DNA of 64,000 nucleotides from JANQOH01 sp965242575 (GCA_965242575.1 OZ251461.1:1116001-1180000), one strand, 5' to 3'; shown: positions 37,981 through 46,959, counted from the stretch's first letter. Translations and numbers: made by a program. Notes: generated from the letters alone by a model not told the origin.

Positions 37981-37986
37981 AGTATA
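37981..37986 (-). promoter_or_regulatory. -10 element abutting the pgi start codon
   Basis: On the minus strand TATACT ends six bases before the ATG. No TTGACA-like -35 is evident 17 bases upstream. If used, transcription would begin at or next to the start codon. Confidence 0.4.
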
Positions 37987-38072
37987 ACATGCGCGGCCTT
38001 GCCGCCGGGGCGCGGCCGGGGCTAGATCGCGCCGCCGCGCCGGGCGGGCGCGCCGGGAAGGGAGAGGCGGAT

Positions 38073-38840
38073 ATGCGCGAGAACAAGGTGAGGACGATCT
38101 GGGAGGCGGGCGGCGCGGTGGTCAATGGCTGGCTCGCCATCCCGCACGCCTTCTCCGCCGAGACGATGGCCGCGGCGGCGTTCGACAGCGTGACCGTCGA
38201 CACCCAGCACGGCATGGTGGACTTCCCCGACGCGGTGTCGATGTTCGCCGCCATGTCGGCCTATGCGCCGACGCCGCTGGCGCGAGTCGCGTGGAACGAC
38301 CCGGCCGCGATCATGAAACTGCTCGACGCCGGCAGTTACGGGATCGTCTGCCCGATGATCAACACGGCCGAGGAATGCGAGCGCTTCGTCGGCGCCTGCC
38401 GCTACGCGCCCGCCGGCTACCGCAGTTTCGGCCCGGCGCGCGGCCTGCTCTACGGCGGCCCCGACTACGCCGCGCGCGCCAACGACACCATCGTGACCAT
38501 GGCGATGATCGAAACCGCGGAGGCGGTGGACAACGCCGACGCGATCATGGCGACGCCCGGCCTCGACGGCGTCTATATCGGCCCCAACGACCTCGCCATC
38601 AGCCTCGGCAACCCGCCGAACCCCGAGCCGACGGCGGCGAACGTGGTCGAGGCGTGCGAGACGGTGCTCGCCTGCGCCAAGCGCCACGGCCTCGCGGCCG
38701 GGATGCACACGCCGTCCGGCGCGTCGGCCCGCGACAAGATCGAGAAGGGCTACCAATTCGTCACCATCGCCAACGACACCCGCCTGATGGCGGCGGCGGC
38801 GGAGCGGGAGATCGACGCGGCGCGCGGCGGCAACGCCTGA
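38073..38840 (+). CDS. HpcH/HpaI aldolase family protein
   Basis: A 255-residue (beta/alpha)8 aldolase of the 2,4-dihydroxyhept-2-ene-dioate / citrate-lyase-like group. Characteristic parts: NGWLAIPHAFSAETMAAAAFDSVTVDTQHGMVDF, PLARVAWNDPAAIMKLLDAGSYGIVCPMI, GPARGLLYGG, AMIETAEAVDNADAI and GVYIGPNDLAISLG. Such class II aldolases split 4-hydroxy-2-oxo acids using a divalent metal. ATG at 38073 follows GGGAGAGGCGGAT. It is divergent from pgi and stands alone. Confidence 0.9.
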   Translation: MRENKVRTIWEAGGAVVNGWLAIPHAFSAETMAAAAFDSVTVDTQHGMVDFPDAVSMFAAMSAYAPTPLARVAWNDPAAIMKLLDAGSYGIVCPMINTAEECERFVGACRYAPAGYRSFGPARGLLYGGPDYAARANDTIVTMAMIETAEAVDNADAIMATPGLDGVYIGPNDLAISLGNPPNPEPTAANVVEACETVLACAKRHGLAAGMHTPSGASARDKIEKGYQFVTIANDTRLMAAAAEREIDAARGGNA

Positions 38841-38859
38841 ACGGCGCGCCGGGCGGGCG

Positions 38860-39645
38860 TCAGTCGCCGATGAGCGGCGAATCCGGCGGCGAGCCGAGGC
38901 TCGACCAATGGGCGTCGAACGCCGCGCGCGCCGCGGCCTCGTCGTCGCCGGAGCGGAGATGGCGGTAGAGCAGGCGGAGCGCCTTCGCGTCGACCGGCGC
39001 CAGCGCGGTCGCGAACGACCCCGTCTCGCCGTCGCCGAACACCACGCTCGCGGGGATCCACGGCGAGTGCCCGCCGGGGCCGAGCGCGTGGTACAGTTCG
39101 TGGACGACGGTCGCGCGGCGCTCGTCCCCCGCGAGTTCGTCGCGGACCACCGACACGGCGGACAGCAGTTCGTGCGCGGCGCCCAGCCGCGCCTCGGTGT
39201 AGCCGGCGCCGAGCAGCGCCAGGCTGACCCGGATCCCCTGGCGCGCCGCCAGCGCCGCCGCCTCGTCGCGCCCGGCGAAGAACAGGCGGATGGTCGCGGC
39301 CGAGCGCGGGCGCGACTCCTCGATGCGGATGAGCGGGTCGCCGATCGCGCGGTTGAACGCCGCCACCACCGCCGCGACGTAGGCGCGGTCCTCCGGCCCG
39401 GCGCCGTGGAGGGACAGCGCCGGCGGCGACTCCCAGCGCGAGACGCGCCCGGCGGCCGAGGCCGATTCGGCGCGCGCGCCGAAATACACCGCGCGCACGT
39501 GCCGCCATTCGCGCTCCCGCGCCTCCTCCCCGCCCGCGCCGGCGGGCGCGGCGCCCGCGAACGCGCCTAGCGCGGCGAGGACGGCCGCGATGCGGACCGC
39601 GCCGCGCCCCCGCGGCGGCCTAAACGACGGAGGCCTATACGACAC
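38860..39645 (-). CDS. Exported protein with a HELYH zinc-peptidase-like motif (DUF2927-like)
   Basis: A 261-residue protein with an N-terminal signal segment (RIAAVLAALGAFAGAAPAGAGG). Central VAAFNRAIGDPLIRIEESRP and the motif TVVHELYHALGPGGHS (His182, Glu183, His186) resemble the DUF2927 group, which carries an HExxH zinc site. It is therefore probably periplasmic or secreted. The start ATG overlaps the 3' end of the dehydrogenase gene by 11 bases, implying cotranscription. Activity and substrate are unknown. Confidence 0.7.
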   Translation of the reverse strand: MSYRPPSFRPPRGRGAVRIAAVLAALGAFAGAAPAGAGGEEAREREWRHVRAVYFGARAESASAAGRVSRWESPPALSLHGAGPEDRAYVAAVVAAFNRAIGDPLIRIEESRPRSAATIRLFFAGRDEAAALAARQGIRVSLALLGAGYTEARLGAAHELLSAVSVVRDELAGDERRATVVHELYHALGPGGHSPWIPASVVFGDGETGSFATALAPVDAKALRLLYRHLRSGDDEAAARAAFDAHWSSLGSPPDSPLIGD

Positions 39646-40582
39646 GATGCGCGAGCTCTTCGCCGGCGCGCAGCCGGCGGCAGTTCTCCGCCGCGACGGC
39701 GAGGCTTCGCTCGAGGGTCTCGCGGGTCTGCCAGGCGACGTGCGGCGCCATCGCGACGTTGTCGAGGCGGAGCAGCGGGTCGTCCTCCGGCGGCGGCTCC
39801 TCGGCGAACACGTCGAGGCCGGCGGCGGCGAGGCGCCCGCTCTCCAGCGCGGCGCGCAGCGCCTCCGGGTCCACCAGCCCGCCGCGCGCGGTGTTGACCA
39901 GGATCGCCCCGGGCTTCATGCGCGCCAGCCGCGCCGCGTCGATCATGCGGCAGGTCTCCGGCGTCAGCGGGACGTGGAGGGAGACGACGTCGCTCTCCGC
40001 CAGCAGCGCGTCGAGCGGGCGCCACTCCCCCGCCGCGTCGGCCTTGGGCACCGTCGCGACGTAAAGCACCCGCGCGCCCATCAGGGCGAGGATGGGCGCG
40101 AGGACGCGCGGAACGGCGCCGTAGCCCACCAGCCCCACCGTCCGCCCGCCGATCTCCCCGGCGCCCTCCAGCACGTCCGGCGGCGTTCGCCAGCCCGCGC
40201 CGGCGCGGACGCGGCCGTGCAGGTCGACGAGGCGGCGGAGGCAGGCGACCATCAACGCCAGGGTCATTTCCGCCACGGCGCGGCTATTGGTCCCCGGCAT
40301 GTTGCACACCGCGACCCCGCGCGCCTCGGCGGCGGCGAGGTCGATGGTGTTGACGCCGACGCCGATCTTCTGGACCAGCTGCAGCCGGGGGGCGGCGGCG
40401 ATGTCCGCGGCGCGGAAGGGCTCGAGCACGTGCCACACCGCCTCGGCGCCGGCGAGCGCCGCGCGCAGCCCGGCGCGGTCGCCGGGCGCGACGACCTCGA
40501 CGGCGATGCCGCGTTCGTCCGCGAGCGCCGCGAGGCGGGCGCGGAGCCAGGCGCCGGCCGGGTGGTGCCAGATCGCCTTCAT
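39635..40582 (-). CDS. D-isomer-specific 2-hydroxyacid dehydrogenase family protein
   Basis: A 315-residue oxidoreductase. It has QKIGVGVNTIDLAAA, the nucleotide-binding region GLVGYGAVPRVLAPIL (153-158 reads GYGAVP, where most relatives have GxGxxG), and the catalytic Arg233 (NTARGGLVD), Glu262 (VFAEEP) and His281 (APHVAW). The proline in place of the third glycine is unusual and may alter cofactor binding. Family members reduce 2-oxoacids with NAD(P)H. ATG at 40582. Confidence 0.88.
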   Translation of the reverse strand: MKAIWHHPAGAWLRARLAALADERGIAVEVVAPGDRAGLRAALAGAEAVWHVLEPFRAADIAAAPRLQLVQKIGVGVNTIDLAAAEARGVAVCNMPGTNSRAVAEMTLALMVACLRRLVDLHGRVRAGAGWRTPPDVLEGAGEIGGRTVGLVGYGAVPRVLAPILALMGARVLYVATVPKADAAGEWRPLDALLAESDVVSLHVPLTPETCRMIDAARLARMKPGAILVNTARGGLVDPEALRAALESGRLAAAGLDVFAEEPPPEDDPLLRLDNVAMAPHVAWQTRETLERSLAVAAENCRRLRAGEELAHRVV

Positions 40583-40665
40583 CGCCGAAACCCGCCCCTT
40601 CGGTGGACCGCGCGCGGGACTTTGCCCCGCCGCCGCGCGCCGATCAATCCCGCCGCCGCGCCGCC

Positions 40666-41205
40666 GTGAACCGCCGCCTCTTCGTCGCCCTGGAGCCGCC
40701 GCCGCATGCGCGCGCGGCGCTGTTCGCGCTGTCGGGCGGCCTGCGCGGCGCGCGCCGGGTGGAGCCGGCGCATCTCCACCTGACGCTGCGCTTCGCCGGC
40801 GAGCTCGATTACCGCGCCGCCAACGACTTGGCGCTGGAGCTCGGCGGGCTGCGCGCCGCCGGGTTCGAATTGCGGCTGGCGGGCGCGAACACCTTCGGTT
40901 CGGGCCGCCGCCCGCGCGCGCTGTGGGCGGGGGTCGCGCCGTCGCCGCCGCTGCGGGCGCTCAAGCGGGCGGTCGACGCGGCGGCCGCGCGCGCCGGACT
41001 CGGCCCCGACGCGCGCAAGTTCACGCCCCACGTCACCCTGGCGCGCGGCGTCGCGCCGGGGGCGGCGGAGCGCCGCGCGGCCGAAATCGCCGCCGCCGTG
41101 GCGGGGGCGTTCCCGGTCCGCGAGGCGGTCCTGTTCGAGAGCCTCCCCGGCGTCGACGGGCGGCTCTACGAGGCGGTCGCGCGCTACCCGCTGGACCCGC
41201 CGTGA
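40666..41205 (+). CDS. thpR: RNA 2',3'-cyclic phosphodiesterase (ThpR/LigT-like)
   Basis: A 179-residue 2H phosphoesterase with the paired HxTx motifs HLTL (38-41) and HVTL (122-125) and the start RRLFVALEPP. The family opens 2',3'-cyclic phosphates of RNA. GTG at 40666 gives the normal length; a GTG at 40603 would add 21 residues of low-complexity sequence. No strong ribosome-binding site is seen. Its stop overlaps the next gene by GTGA. Confidence 0.88.
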   Translation: MNRRLFVALEPPPHARAALFALSGGLRGARRVEPAHLHLTLRFAGELDYRAANDLALELGGLRAAGFELRLAGANTFGSGRRPRALWAGVAPSPPLRALKRAVDAAAARAGLGPDARKFTPHVTLARGVAPGAAERRAAEIAAAVAGAFPVREAVLFESLPGVDGRLYEAVARYPLDPP

Positions 41206-41804
41206 GCGCGGCGCTCGACGAGGTTCTCGCGGCGGCGCGCGCCTGCCGGATCTGCGCCGCCGCGCTGCCGCTGGGCCCTCGCCCGGTGCTGCGCGCGGCG
41301 GCGGAGGCGCGGCTCATGATCGTGGGCCAGGCGCCGGGGACGCGGGTCCACGCGACCGGAGTCCCGTGGAGCGACGCCTCCGGCGCGCGCCTGCGCGGGT
41401 GGATGGCGATTGCGCCGGAGGCGTTCTACGACGCGCGCCGGGCGGCGATAATCCCGATGGGGTTCTGTTATCCGGGGCGTCATCCCAAGGGCGGCGACCT
41501 GCCGCCGCGGCCCGAATGCGCGCCGGCCTGGCATGCGCGGCTGCGCGCGCTTCTGCCCCGCGTCGAGCTCACCCTGCTCGTCGGCGGCTACGCGCAGCGC
41601 CATTACCTCGGCGCCCGCGCCGGCCCGCGCGTGATCGACGCGGTGGCCGCGTGGCGGGACTGGCTGCCGGACTACCTGCCGCTGCCGCATCCGTCGTGGC
41701 GGACTCGCGCGTGGGTGGAGCGCAACCCGTGGTTCGAGGCCGATCTGGTCCCCGAGCTGCGCCGCCGCGTCGCCGCGTTGACGGCGCCCCCCGACGCGGC
41801 GTAG
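41202..41804 (+). CDS. Uracil-DNA glycosylase superfamily protein
   Basis: A 200-residue protein. The N-terminal MIVGQAPGTRVHATGVPWSD holds the GQAPG uracil-binding loop and the C-terminal LPLPHPSWRTR holds the H-P-S DNA-intercalation motif. FYDARRAAIIPMGFCYPGR and LLVGGYAQRHYL are typical of the family branch often annotated only as uracil-DNA glycosylase family. Base excision repair is the likely role. GTG at 41202 overlaps thpR, so the two are translationally coupled. Confidence 0.85.
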   Translation: MSAALDEVLAAARACRICAAALPLGPRPVLRAAAEARLMIVGQAPGTRVHATGVPWSDASGARLRGWMAIAPEAFYDARRAAIIPMGFCYPGRHPKGGDLPPRPECAPAWHARLRALLPRVELTLLVGGYAQRHYLGARAGPRVIDAVAAWRDWLPDYLPLPHPSWRTRAWVERNPWFEADLVPELRRRVAALTAPPDAA

Positions 41805-41821
41805 AAAGGCGGCGCGCCGGA

Positions 41822-41914
41822 GGAGGGGTGGCCGAGCGGCTGAAGGCGGCGGTTTGCTAAACCGTTATGCGGAGACAATCCGTATCGTGGGTTCGAATCC
41901 CATCCCCTCCGCCA
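41822..41914 (+). tRNA. tRNA-Ser (anticodon GCT)
   Basis: A 93-base class II tRNA. Acceptor GGAGGGG/CCCCTCC, anticodon loop TTGCTAA, a long variable arm (TTATGCGGAGACAATCCGTA) and an encoded GCCA end. It lies 17 bases after the glycosylase stop. Confidence 0.97.
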
Positions 41915-42286
41915 AGCCATCGCAAAAACGTGCGCTATGGCAACGAATTGGACAGGGCGCGCGTCCGGATCCCACATGCGGCCGCCGGGGCGCACAAGAC
42001 CGGGCAAGACCGCGGCGGACAGTTTCGCGCTTGCGTCGCGCCGTTGGATCGGGGTGTCGTTGCCATGCTCGGCGCGCCCGGATGCGCCCATGCGATGGCC
42101 CAGCGAACCCGCCATGTCCGATTCGAGATCGCCAGCCTCGACCGAACGCGCCGTCGGCATAGGCCGGCCCGACCGCAACACGTGCGCCCGTTCGCCGGCG
42201 GCCCGCGCCGCCGCCGGCCTCGACGACAGGCGGCGCGGCGCGCCCCGGCGTCGACTCGGGCATCGGTCCCGGGAAAAGCCGGGGTT
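41915..42286. other. Gene-free region between tRNA-Ser and the ankyrin-FGE gene
   Basis: About 370 bases. I see no reading frame with coding character and no hairpin with a T-run. It is the usual site for elements that use a tRNA 3' end, but no repeat of the tRNA 3' end or integrase is present. Confidence 0.4.
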
Positions 42287-44425
42287 TCAAGGGGCGATGG
42301 TCCGGGCGACGCGGAAGCCGGCGAAGTCGGCGCGGTAGCCGGTTCCCTCCGCGGCAAAGCGGTTCGCCGCGCGGAGCGTTTCCGGCCTGTCGTACCAGGA
42401 GCCGCCGCGGAGAACGCGCTCGGCGCACTCCCCGGCGTTCGCGGCGCTCTCGCCGGACGGAGAGCTGGCGTAGCCGCCGGTCGCGCAGTCCCGCGTCCAT
42501 TCCCAGACGTTGCCGAGAACGTCGTGCAAGCCCCAGGCGTTCGCGCCGAAACTCCCGACCGGGGAGGTATATGCGTATCCGTCGTCGCATTCGGCGGCTC
42601 CCTGTATCTCCGCGTGGGCGCTCAGGTCCGCGCCGTTCGCATGGCGGCATTGTCCGGCCTCGCCGGCGCGCCAATACCGCGCCGCCGTAGTCCCGGCGCG
42701 CGCCGCGTATTCCCACTCCGACTCGCTCAACAGGCGATATTCGCGGCCCGTTTCTTGCGAAAGCCACTCGGCGTAAGCGTGTGCGTCGCTCCAACTCACG
42801 CAAACCGCCGGATGGCCGTCCGACTGGATGAAGCCGGGATCCCGCCAGCGCGGCCCTACGCCCATCCCCAGCTCCTCCTCGTTCGGGATCAGCATCGGGT
42901 ATCTGCGAATCCCCCAGGTTACGCACGGATTCGACGGGTCCCACGTCGCGCGGTTCGTCGCGGCCGCGAACCGCGCGAACTCGCCCCGCGTCACCTCGTG
43001 AACGCCCACCGCGAACGGCGCGGGGAAATCCACGATGCGCCGCGGCCCCTCGTCATCGCCGCGCCCTTCTTCGGCGGGCGGCGACCCCATCGTGAAACGC
43101 CCCGCCGGAACCGCGACCATTTCGGGGCAATGGGCGCAGTCCCGAAAACTCGCCCCGGGCGCGAAACGGCTCGCCTCGACCGGAGCCCGCGCCGCTTCGG
43201 GACGGGACTCCGCAGGCGTCCCGCCGCGTTCGGCGAACCATTCCGCGATGTCCGGACGGTCCCGCTCGAAGGCGGCGTCCTGCGGCGTTCGCCCCCATGC
43301 GTCCGTCGCGTCGACATCGGCGCCGCGGTCGACGAGGAGCGCCGCCACGTCGAGCGCGCCGCGCCGCGCCGCGCCGAACAACGGCGTCTCGCCGGCGCCG
43401 TTCCCGGCGTCGACATCGGCGCCGCGGTCGATGAGGAGTTTCGCTGTCTCGAGCGACCCGTACTGCGCCGCGTAGTGCAACGGCGCGGCGCCGTCGCGGT
43501 CCCTGGCGTCGACCTCGGCGCCGCGGTCGACGAGGATCCGCGCCAGGTCGTCGGAGCGCCACCACGCCGCGTAGTGCAACGGTGTCCTGCCGGACCGGCC
43601 CCTGGCGTCGACGTCGGCGCCGCGTCCGGCAAGAAACTCCGCCACGCTCCAATCGTCCCAATCGTCCCTCGCCGCTTCGTGCAACGGCGTCTCGCCGGCG
43701 CCGTTTCCGGCGTCGATATCGGCGCCGCGCGCGACGAGAAACTCCGCCGCGCCGAGCGCCCCTCGCCGCGCCGCGCGGTGCAGCGGCGTCCGCCCCGCGC
43801 CGTTTTTCGCATCGACGTCGGCGCCGCGCGCGACGAGAAGCGCCGCCGCGTCGACGGCGTTCGCCGCCGCCGCTCGGTGCAGCGGCGTCCCGCCGCCGCC
43901 GCCTCCGGCGTGGATATCGGCGCCGCGCGCGATGAGCCATTCGACCGCGTCGGGAGCGTTCCCCGCCGCCGCATGGATCAGCAACGCATCGGCGTCGAGC
44001 TCCGCGCCGCGGGCGACCAGCTCGGCGAGCGCCGAGACGGAGTTCGTCCTGGCGGCGATCATGGCCGGAGTCTCGCCGTCCGCCTCCCAGCCCGCGAACG
44101 CGCCTTTCAGGCCCAGATCGGCCAGTTCCCTGGGCCACGGCGATACGCCGGCGGGCAGCCAGGCGCGCTCCGCCAGCCGAACGTCCGGATCCACCCCCGC
44201 CTCGACCAGCGCCGCGACGGCGGCGGGGAGGTTCAGCGCCGCCGCGTGGTGCAGGTCGGTCCAATCGGTGTATTGGTCCCTCCGCTCGGCCGAGAACGCG
44301 CGCCCCAGGGGTTGGGCGGCGGCCGCGTCGGCCTCCGTCCGCGCCGCGCACCCGGAGAACGCGGCCGCAAGCGCGGCGGCGGCGAGCGCCGCCCGGATCG
44401 CGAGAACCATGGATCGCGTCATCAT
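42287..44425 (-). CDS. Ankyrin-repeat lipoprotein fused to an FGE/SUMF1-type domain
   Basis: A 712-residue exported protein. Signal peptide with lipobox AFSGC (Cys26) is followed by about ten ankyrin repeats (about 50-420, units such as GRTPLHRAARRGALGAAEFLVARGADIDAGNGAG). After a short linker a formylglycine-generating-enzyme-like domain (about 445-712) reads MVAVPAGRFTMGSPP, EVTRGEFARFAA, RLLSESEWEYAARAGT, GLHDVLGNVWEWTRDC and RGGSWYDRPE...ADFAGFRVAR. The two catalytic cysteines of true FGE (after RGGS) are absent, so it is probably a binding or non-FGE catalytic relative. Double ATG start (44425/44422) with GGAGG upstream. Tandem with a second ankyrin gene 49 bases upstream. Confidence 0.88.
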   Translation of the reverse strand: MMTRSMVLAIRAALAAAALAAAFSGCAARTEADAAAAQPLGRAFSAERRDQYTDWTDLHHAAALNLPAAVAALVEAGVDPDVRLAERAWLPAGVSPWPRELADLGLKGAFAGWEADGETPAMIAARTNSVSALAELVARGAELDADALLIHAAAGNAPDAVEWLIARGADIHAGGGGGGTPLHRAAAANAVDAAALLVARGADVDAKNGAGRTPLHRAARRGALGAAEFLVARGADIDAGNGAGETPLHEAARDDWDDWSVAEFLAGRGADVDARGRSGRTPLHYAAWWRSDDLARILVDRGAEVDARDRDGAAPLHYAAQYGSLETAKLLIDRGADVDAGNGAGETPLFGAARRGALDVAALLVDRGADVDATDAWGRTPQDAAFERDRPDIAEWFAERGGTPAESRPEAARAPVEASRFAPGASFRDCAHCPEMVAVPAGRFTMGSPPAEEGRGDDEGPRRIVDFPAPFAVGVHEVTRGEFARFAAATNRATWDPSNPCVTWGIRRYPMLIPNEEELGMGVGPRWRDPGFIQSDGHPAVCVSWSDAHAYAEWLSQETGREYRLLSESEWEYAARAGTTAARYWRAGEAGQCRHANGADLSAHAEIQGAAECDDGYAYTSPVGSFGANAWGLHDVLGNVWEWTRDCATGGYASSPSGESAANAGECAERVLRGGSWYDRPETLRAANRFAAEGTGYRADFAGFRVARTIAP

Positions 44426-44474
44426 GCCGCCCCTCCTTCGCCGCTTGGCGCGTCCGCCGCAAGACCCCGCGCCG

Positions 44475-46430
44475 TCACGGCGATTCCCGCCCGGCGCCGG
44501 CGCCTTCCCGCTCCGCGAACCATTCCGCCAGTTCCGGCGCTCCTTCGCGTTCCGCGATATCCGCCGGCGTCTCGCCCCAGTCGTCCCGGGCCTCGACGTC
44601 GGCGCCGCGCTCGACGAGGAACTTCGCCACGCGGAGAGTACGCGGCTGCGCCGCGATGTGCAGCGGCGTCCGGCCGTAGTTGTCCCTGGCGTCGAGGTCG
44701 GCGCCGCGCTCGACGAGGAATTTCGCCATCTCGGGAGGGTCCCACATCGCCGCACAGTGCAGCGGCGTCCAGCCGCGGTCGTCTCTGGCGTCGAATGGCG
44801 TCTGGCCATCGTCGTTCACGGCGTCGACGTCGGCGCCGCGCGCAATGAGGAATTTCGCCACCTCGGGGGAGTCCAGCCTCGCCGCCCAGTGCAGCGGCGT
44901 CCAGCCGCGGTCGTTTCCGGCCTTGACATCGGCGCCGCTCTCGACGAGGAATTTCGCCATATCGGGAGAGTTCCACCGCGCCGCCCAGTGCAGCGGCGTT
45001 GCGCCGTAATCGTAACCGTCCCCGACATTGACGTCGGCGCCGCTCTCGACGAGAAACTTAACCGCTTCGAGAGTGTTTCCCTTCGCGAAGTAGTGTAAAG
45101 GCGTCTTGCCCATCTCCTCTTTGGCGTTGACGTTTGCGCCGCGCGCGACGAGGAAGCGCGCCGCGTCGAGAGAGTTCCTCGACGCCGCACGGTGCAGCGG
45201 CGTCTCGCCTATGTTACCTTCGGCATTGACATCGACGCCGCACTCATCGACGAGGAACTCCGCCAGTTTGAGAGCGTCATCGCGCGCGGCTTGGTGCAAA
45301 ATCGTGGCGCCGCCCGCGCCTCTGGCGTCGACGTCGGCGCCGCTTTCGACGAGGAAGCGCGCCGCGTCGAGAGAGTTCCCCGACGCCGCCTCGTACAGCG
45401 GTGTCCCGTTCAGGCCGTCCCGGGCATCGACGTCGGCGCCGCTTTCGACGAGGAAGCGCGCCGCGTCGAGAGAGTTCTTCGACGCCGCATGGTGCAGCGG
45501 TGTCCTGTCCAGGTCGTCCCGGGCGTCGACGTCGGCGCCGCTTTCGACGAGGAAGCGCGCCGCGTCGGGAGAGTTCCCCGACGCCGCCTCGTGCAGCGGT
45601 GTCCGGTCCCCGTCGTCCCGGGCGTCGACGTCGGCGCCGCTCTCGACGAGGAAGCGCGCCGCGTCGGGAGAGTTCCCTAACGCCGCACAGTGCAACGGCG
45701 TCCGGCCGTCGTTGGGTTTGGGCCTGTATTTGAATTTGAATTTGCATTCGACTTTGGCGTTGACGTCGGCGCCGCTCTCGACGAGGCGGCGCGCCGCGTC
45801 GAGAGAGTTCTTCGACGCCGCATGGCACAGCGGTGTCCAGCCCCACCCATCCCGGGCGTCGACGTCGGCGCCGTTCTCGACGAGGAGGCGCGCCGCGTCG
45901 AGAGAGTTCCCCGACGCCGCATGGTGCAGCGGCGTCCAGTCCGAGTCGTCCCGGGCGTCGACGTCGGCGCCGCGGGCAACCAGCGCGGCCAGCGCGGCGG
46001 CGGAATTCGTCACGACGGCGATCGCGGCCGGAGTTTCGCCGTTCGCCGTCCGGGCGGCGAACAGGTCTCGCAAATCCGGCGAACCCAGTTCGGCCAGGTC
46101 ATCGACCAGATTCCCGAACGGGACGTTCCACTGCAGACGAACGTTCGGGTCCGCGCCCGCCTCGATCTGCGCCGCCACGGCGTCCGGGAGGTTCAGCGCC
46201 GCCGCATAGTGCAGGCGGGTCCAGCCCGTGGCCTCGCTCCTCCACTCGGCCGAGGACGCGCGCCCCGGGGGTCGGGCGGCGGCCGCATCGGCCTTCGTCC
46301 GCGCCGCGCGCCCCGAGAACGCGGCCGCGAGCGCCGCCCGGGCGGCCGCATCGGCCTCCGTCCGCGCCGCGCCCCCGGAGAACGCTGCGGCGAGCTCCGC
46401 CCGGATCGCGAGAACCGCGGACCGCGTCAT
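44475..46430 (-). CDS. Ankyrin-repeat protein with about fifteen repeats
   Basis: A 651-residue protein starting MTRSAVLAIRAELAAAFSGG. Ankyrin units of 33-37 residues (DGRTPLHCAALGNSPDAARFLVESGADVDARD type) run from about 65 to the C-terminus. Several units are nearly identical in DNA, for example GACGTCGGCGCCG(C)TTTCGACGAGG recurring at 45.3-45.9 kb. The N-terminus is a paralogue of the neighbouring lipoprotein's signal peptide, but the segment LAAAFSG(C)AART is present twice and the cysteine is Gly20 in one copy and Arg41 in the other. Lipidation is therefore lost; export is uncertain. An EAEF-like end WFAEREGAGAGRESP closes it. One repeat has the insertion VECKFKFKYRPKPND. Confidence 0.88.
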   Translation of the reverse strand: MTRSAVLAIRAELAAAFSGGAARTEADAAARAALAAAFSGRAARTKADAAAARPPGRASSAEWRSEATGWTRLHYAAALNLPDAVAAQIEAGADPNVRLQWNVPFGNLVDDLAELGSPDLRDLFAARTANGETPAAIAVVTNSAAALAALVARGADVDARDDSDWTPLHHAASGNSLDAARLLVENGADVDARDGWGWTPLCHAASKNSLDAARRLVESGADVNAKVECKFKFKYRPKPNDGRTPLHCAALGNSPDAARFLVESGADVDARDDGDRTPLHEAASGNSPDAARFLVESGADVDARDDLDRTPLHHAASKNSLDAARFLVESGADVDARDGLNGTPLYEAASGNSLDAARFLVESGADVDARGAGGATILHQAARDDALKLAEFLVDECGVDVNAEGNIGETPLHRAASRNSLDAARFLVARGANVNAKEEMGKTPLHYFAKGNTLEAVKFLVESGADVNVGDGYDYGATPLHWAARWNSPDMAKFLVESGADVKAGNDRGWTPLHWAARLDSPEVAKFLIARGADVDAVNDDGQTPFDARDDRGWTPLHCAAMWDPPEMAKFLVERGADLDARDNYGRTPLHIAAQPRTLRVAKFLVERGADVEARDDWGETPADIAEREGAPELAEWFAEREGAGAGRESP

Positions 46431-46929
46431 GGCGGCCCTTCTTCGCCGCATCGCGCGCCCGCCGCGAGACCCCGCGTCGTCACGGCGATTCCGGCCTGGC
46501 GCCCTGATCCGCGAGTCATTCCGCCAGTTCCGATGCGCCTTCGCATTAGCGTATCGCCAGACCGATCGCCGCCGGCGAGGGGCCACACGGCGATCGAGGC
46601 CGTCACGCATCCGGCCAGCGCGCCGGAGCCACGGCGAACACGACCGCGCTTCGGCGGCCGGCTTTCACTTGGTCGCGCTCATCCGCTCCGTCCGCCATCG
46701 TCACGTCCGCCATGACCCCACCATATTGGCGCATTCCGCCCGCGCTGTCAACGGAGAGTCGCGCGGGGCGCGGCGCATCGGAGGCCGGAAGGGCTTGCGC
46801 GCGGCGGCGGCGGCGGGTAGGCGGTGTCGGCGCATCGCGACCCCGTCCGCCGTTCGGCGCCCGCCGCGGACAGGGTTGCGGGCGCACTCCCGGACACGCG
46901 TTCGCGGGCGCGCAGCCGATGCCGATGCC
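46431..46929. other. Divergent intergenic region between the ankyrin gene and the CoA ligase
   Basis: About 500 bases without a convincing gene. It holds the possible minus-strand promoter at 46723-46751 and ends with the G16 tract. Confidence 0.4.
46723..46751 (-). promoter_or_regulatory. Possible promoter of the ankyrin operon
   Basis: On the minus strand TTGACA (46751-46746) and CAATAT (46728-46723) are 17 bases apart. It would give a leader of nearly 300 bases before the ATG at 46430, which makes it uncertain. Confidence 0.35.
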
Positions 46930-46945
46930 GGGGGGGGGGGGGGGG
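46930..46945 (+). repeat. G16 homopolymer tract
   Basis: Sixteen consecutive G, then AGGGG, nine bases, and the ATG of the CoA ligase at 46960. Long poly-G tracts are prone to slippage. Its place at the ribosome-binding site could let length changes alter expression. The exact length is also the least reliable part of any assembly. Confidence 0.85.
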
Positions 46946-46959
46946 AGGGGCGAACGCGC

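Noticed and set aside
41822..42286. Integrated element at tRNA-Ser
   Set aside because: No integrase and no direct repeat of the tRNA 3' end could be found nearby.
45100..46000. CRISPR-like regular repeats at 45.1-46 kb
   Set aside because: The repeats are about 102 bases, in frame, and encode ankyrin units; there are no spacers of constant length.
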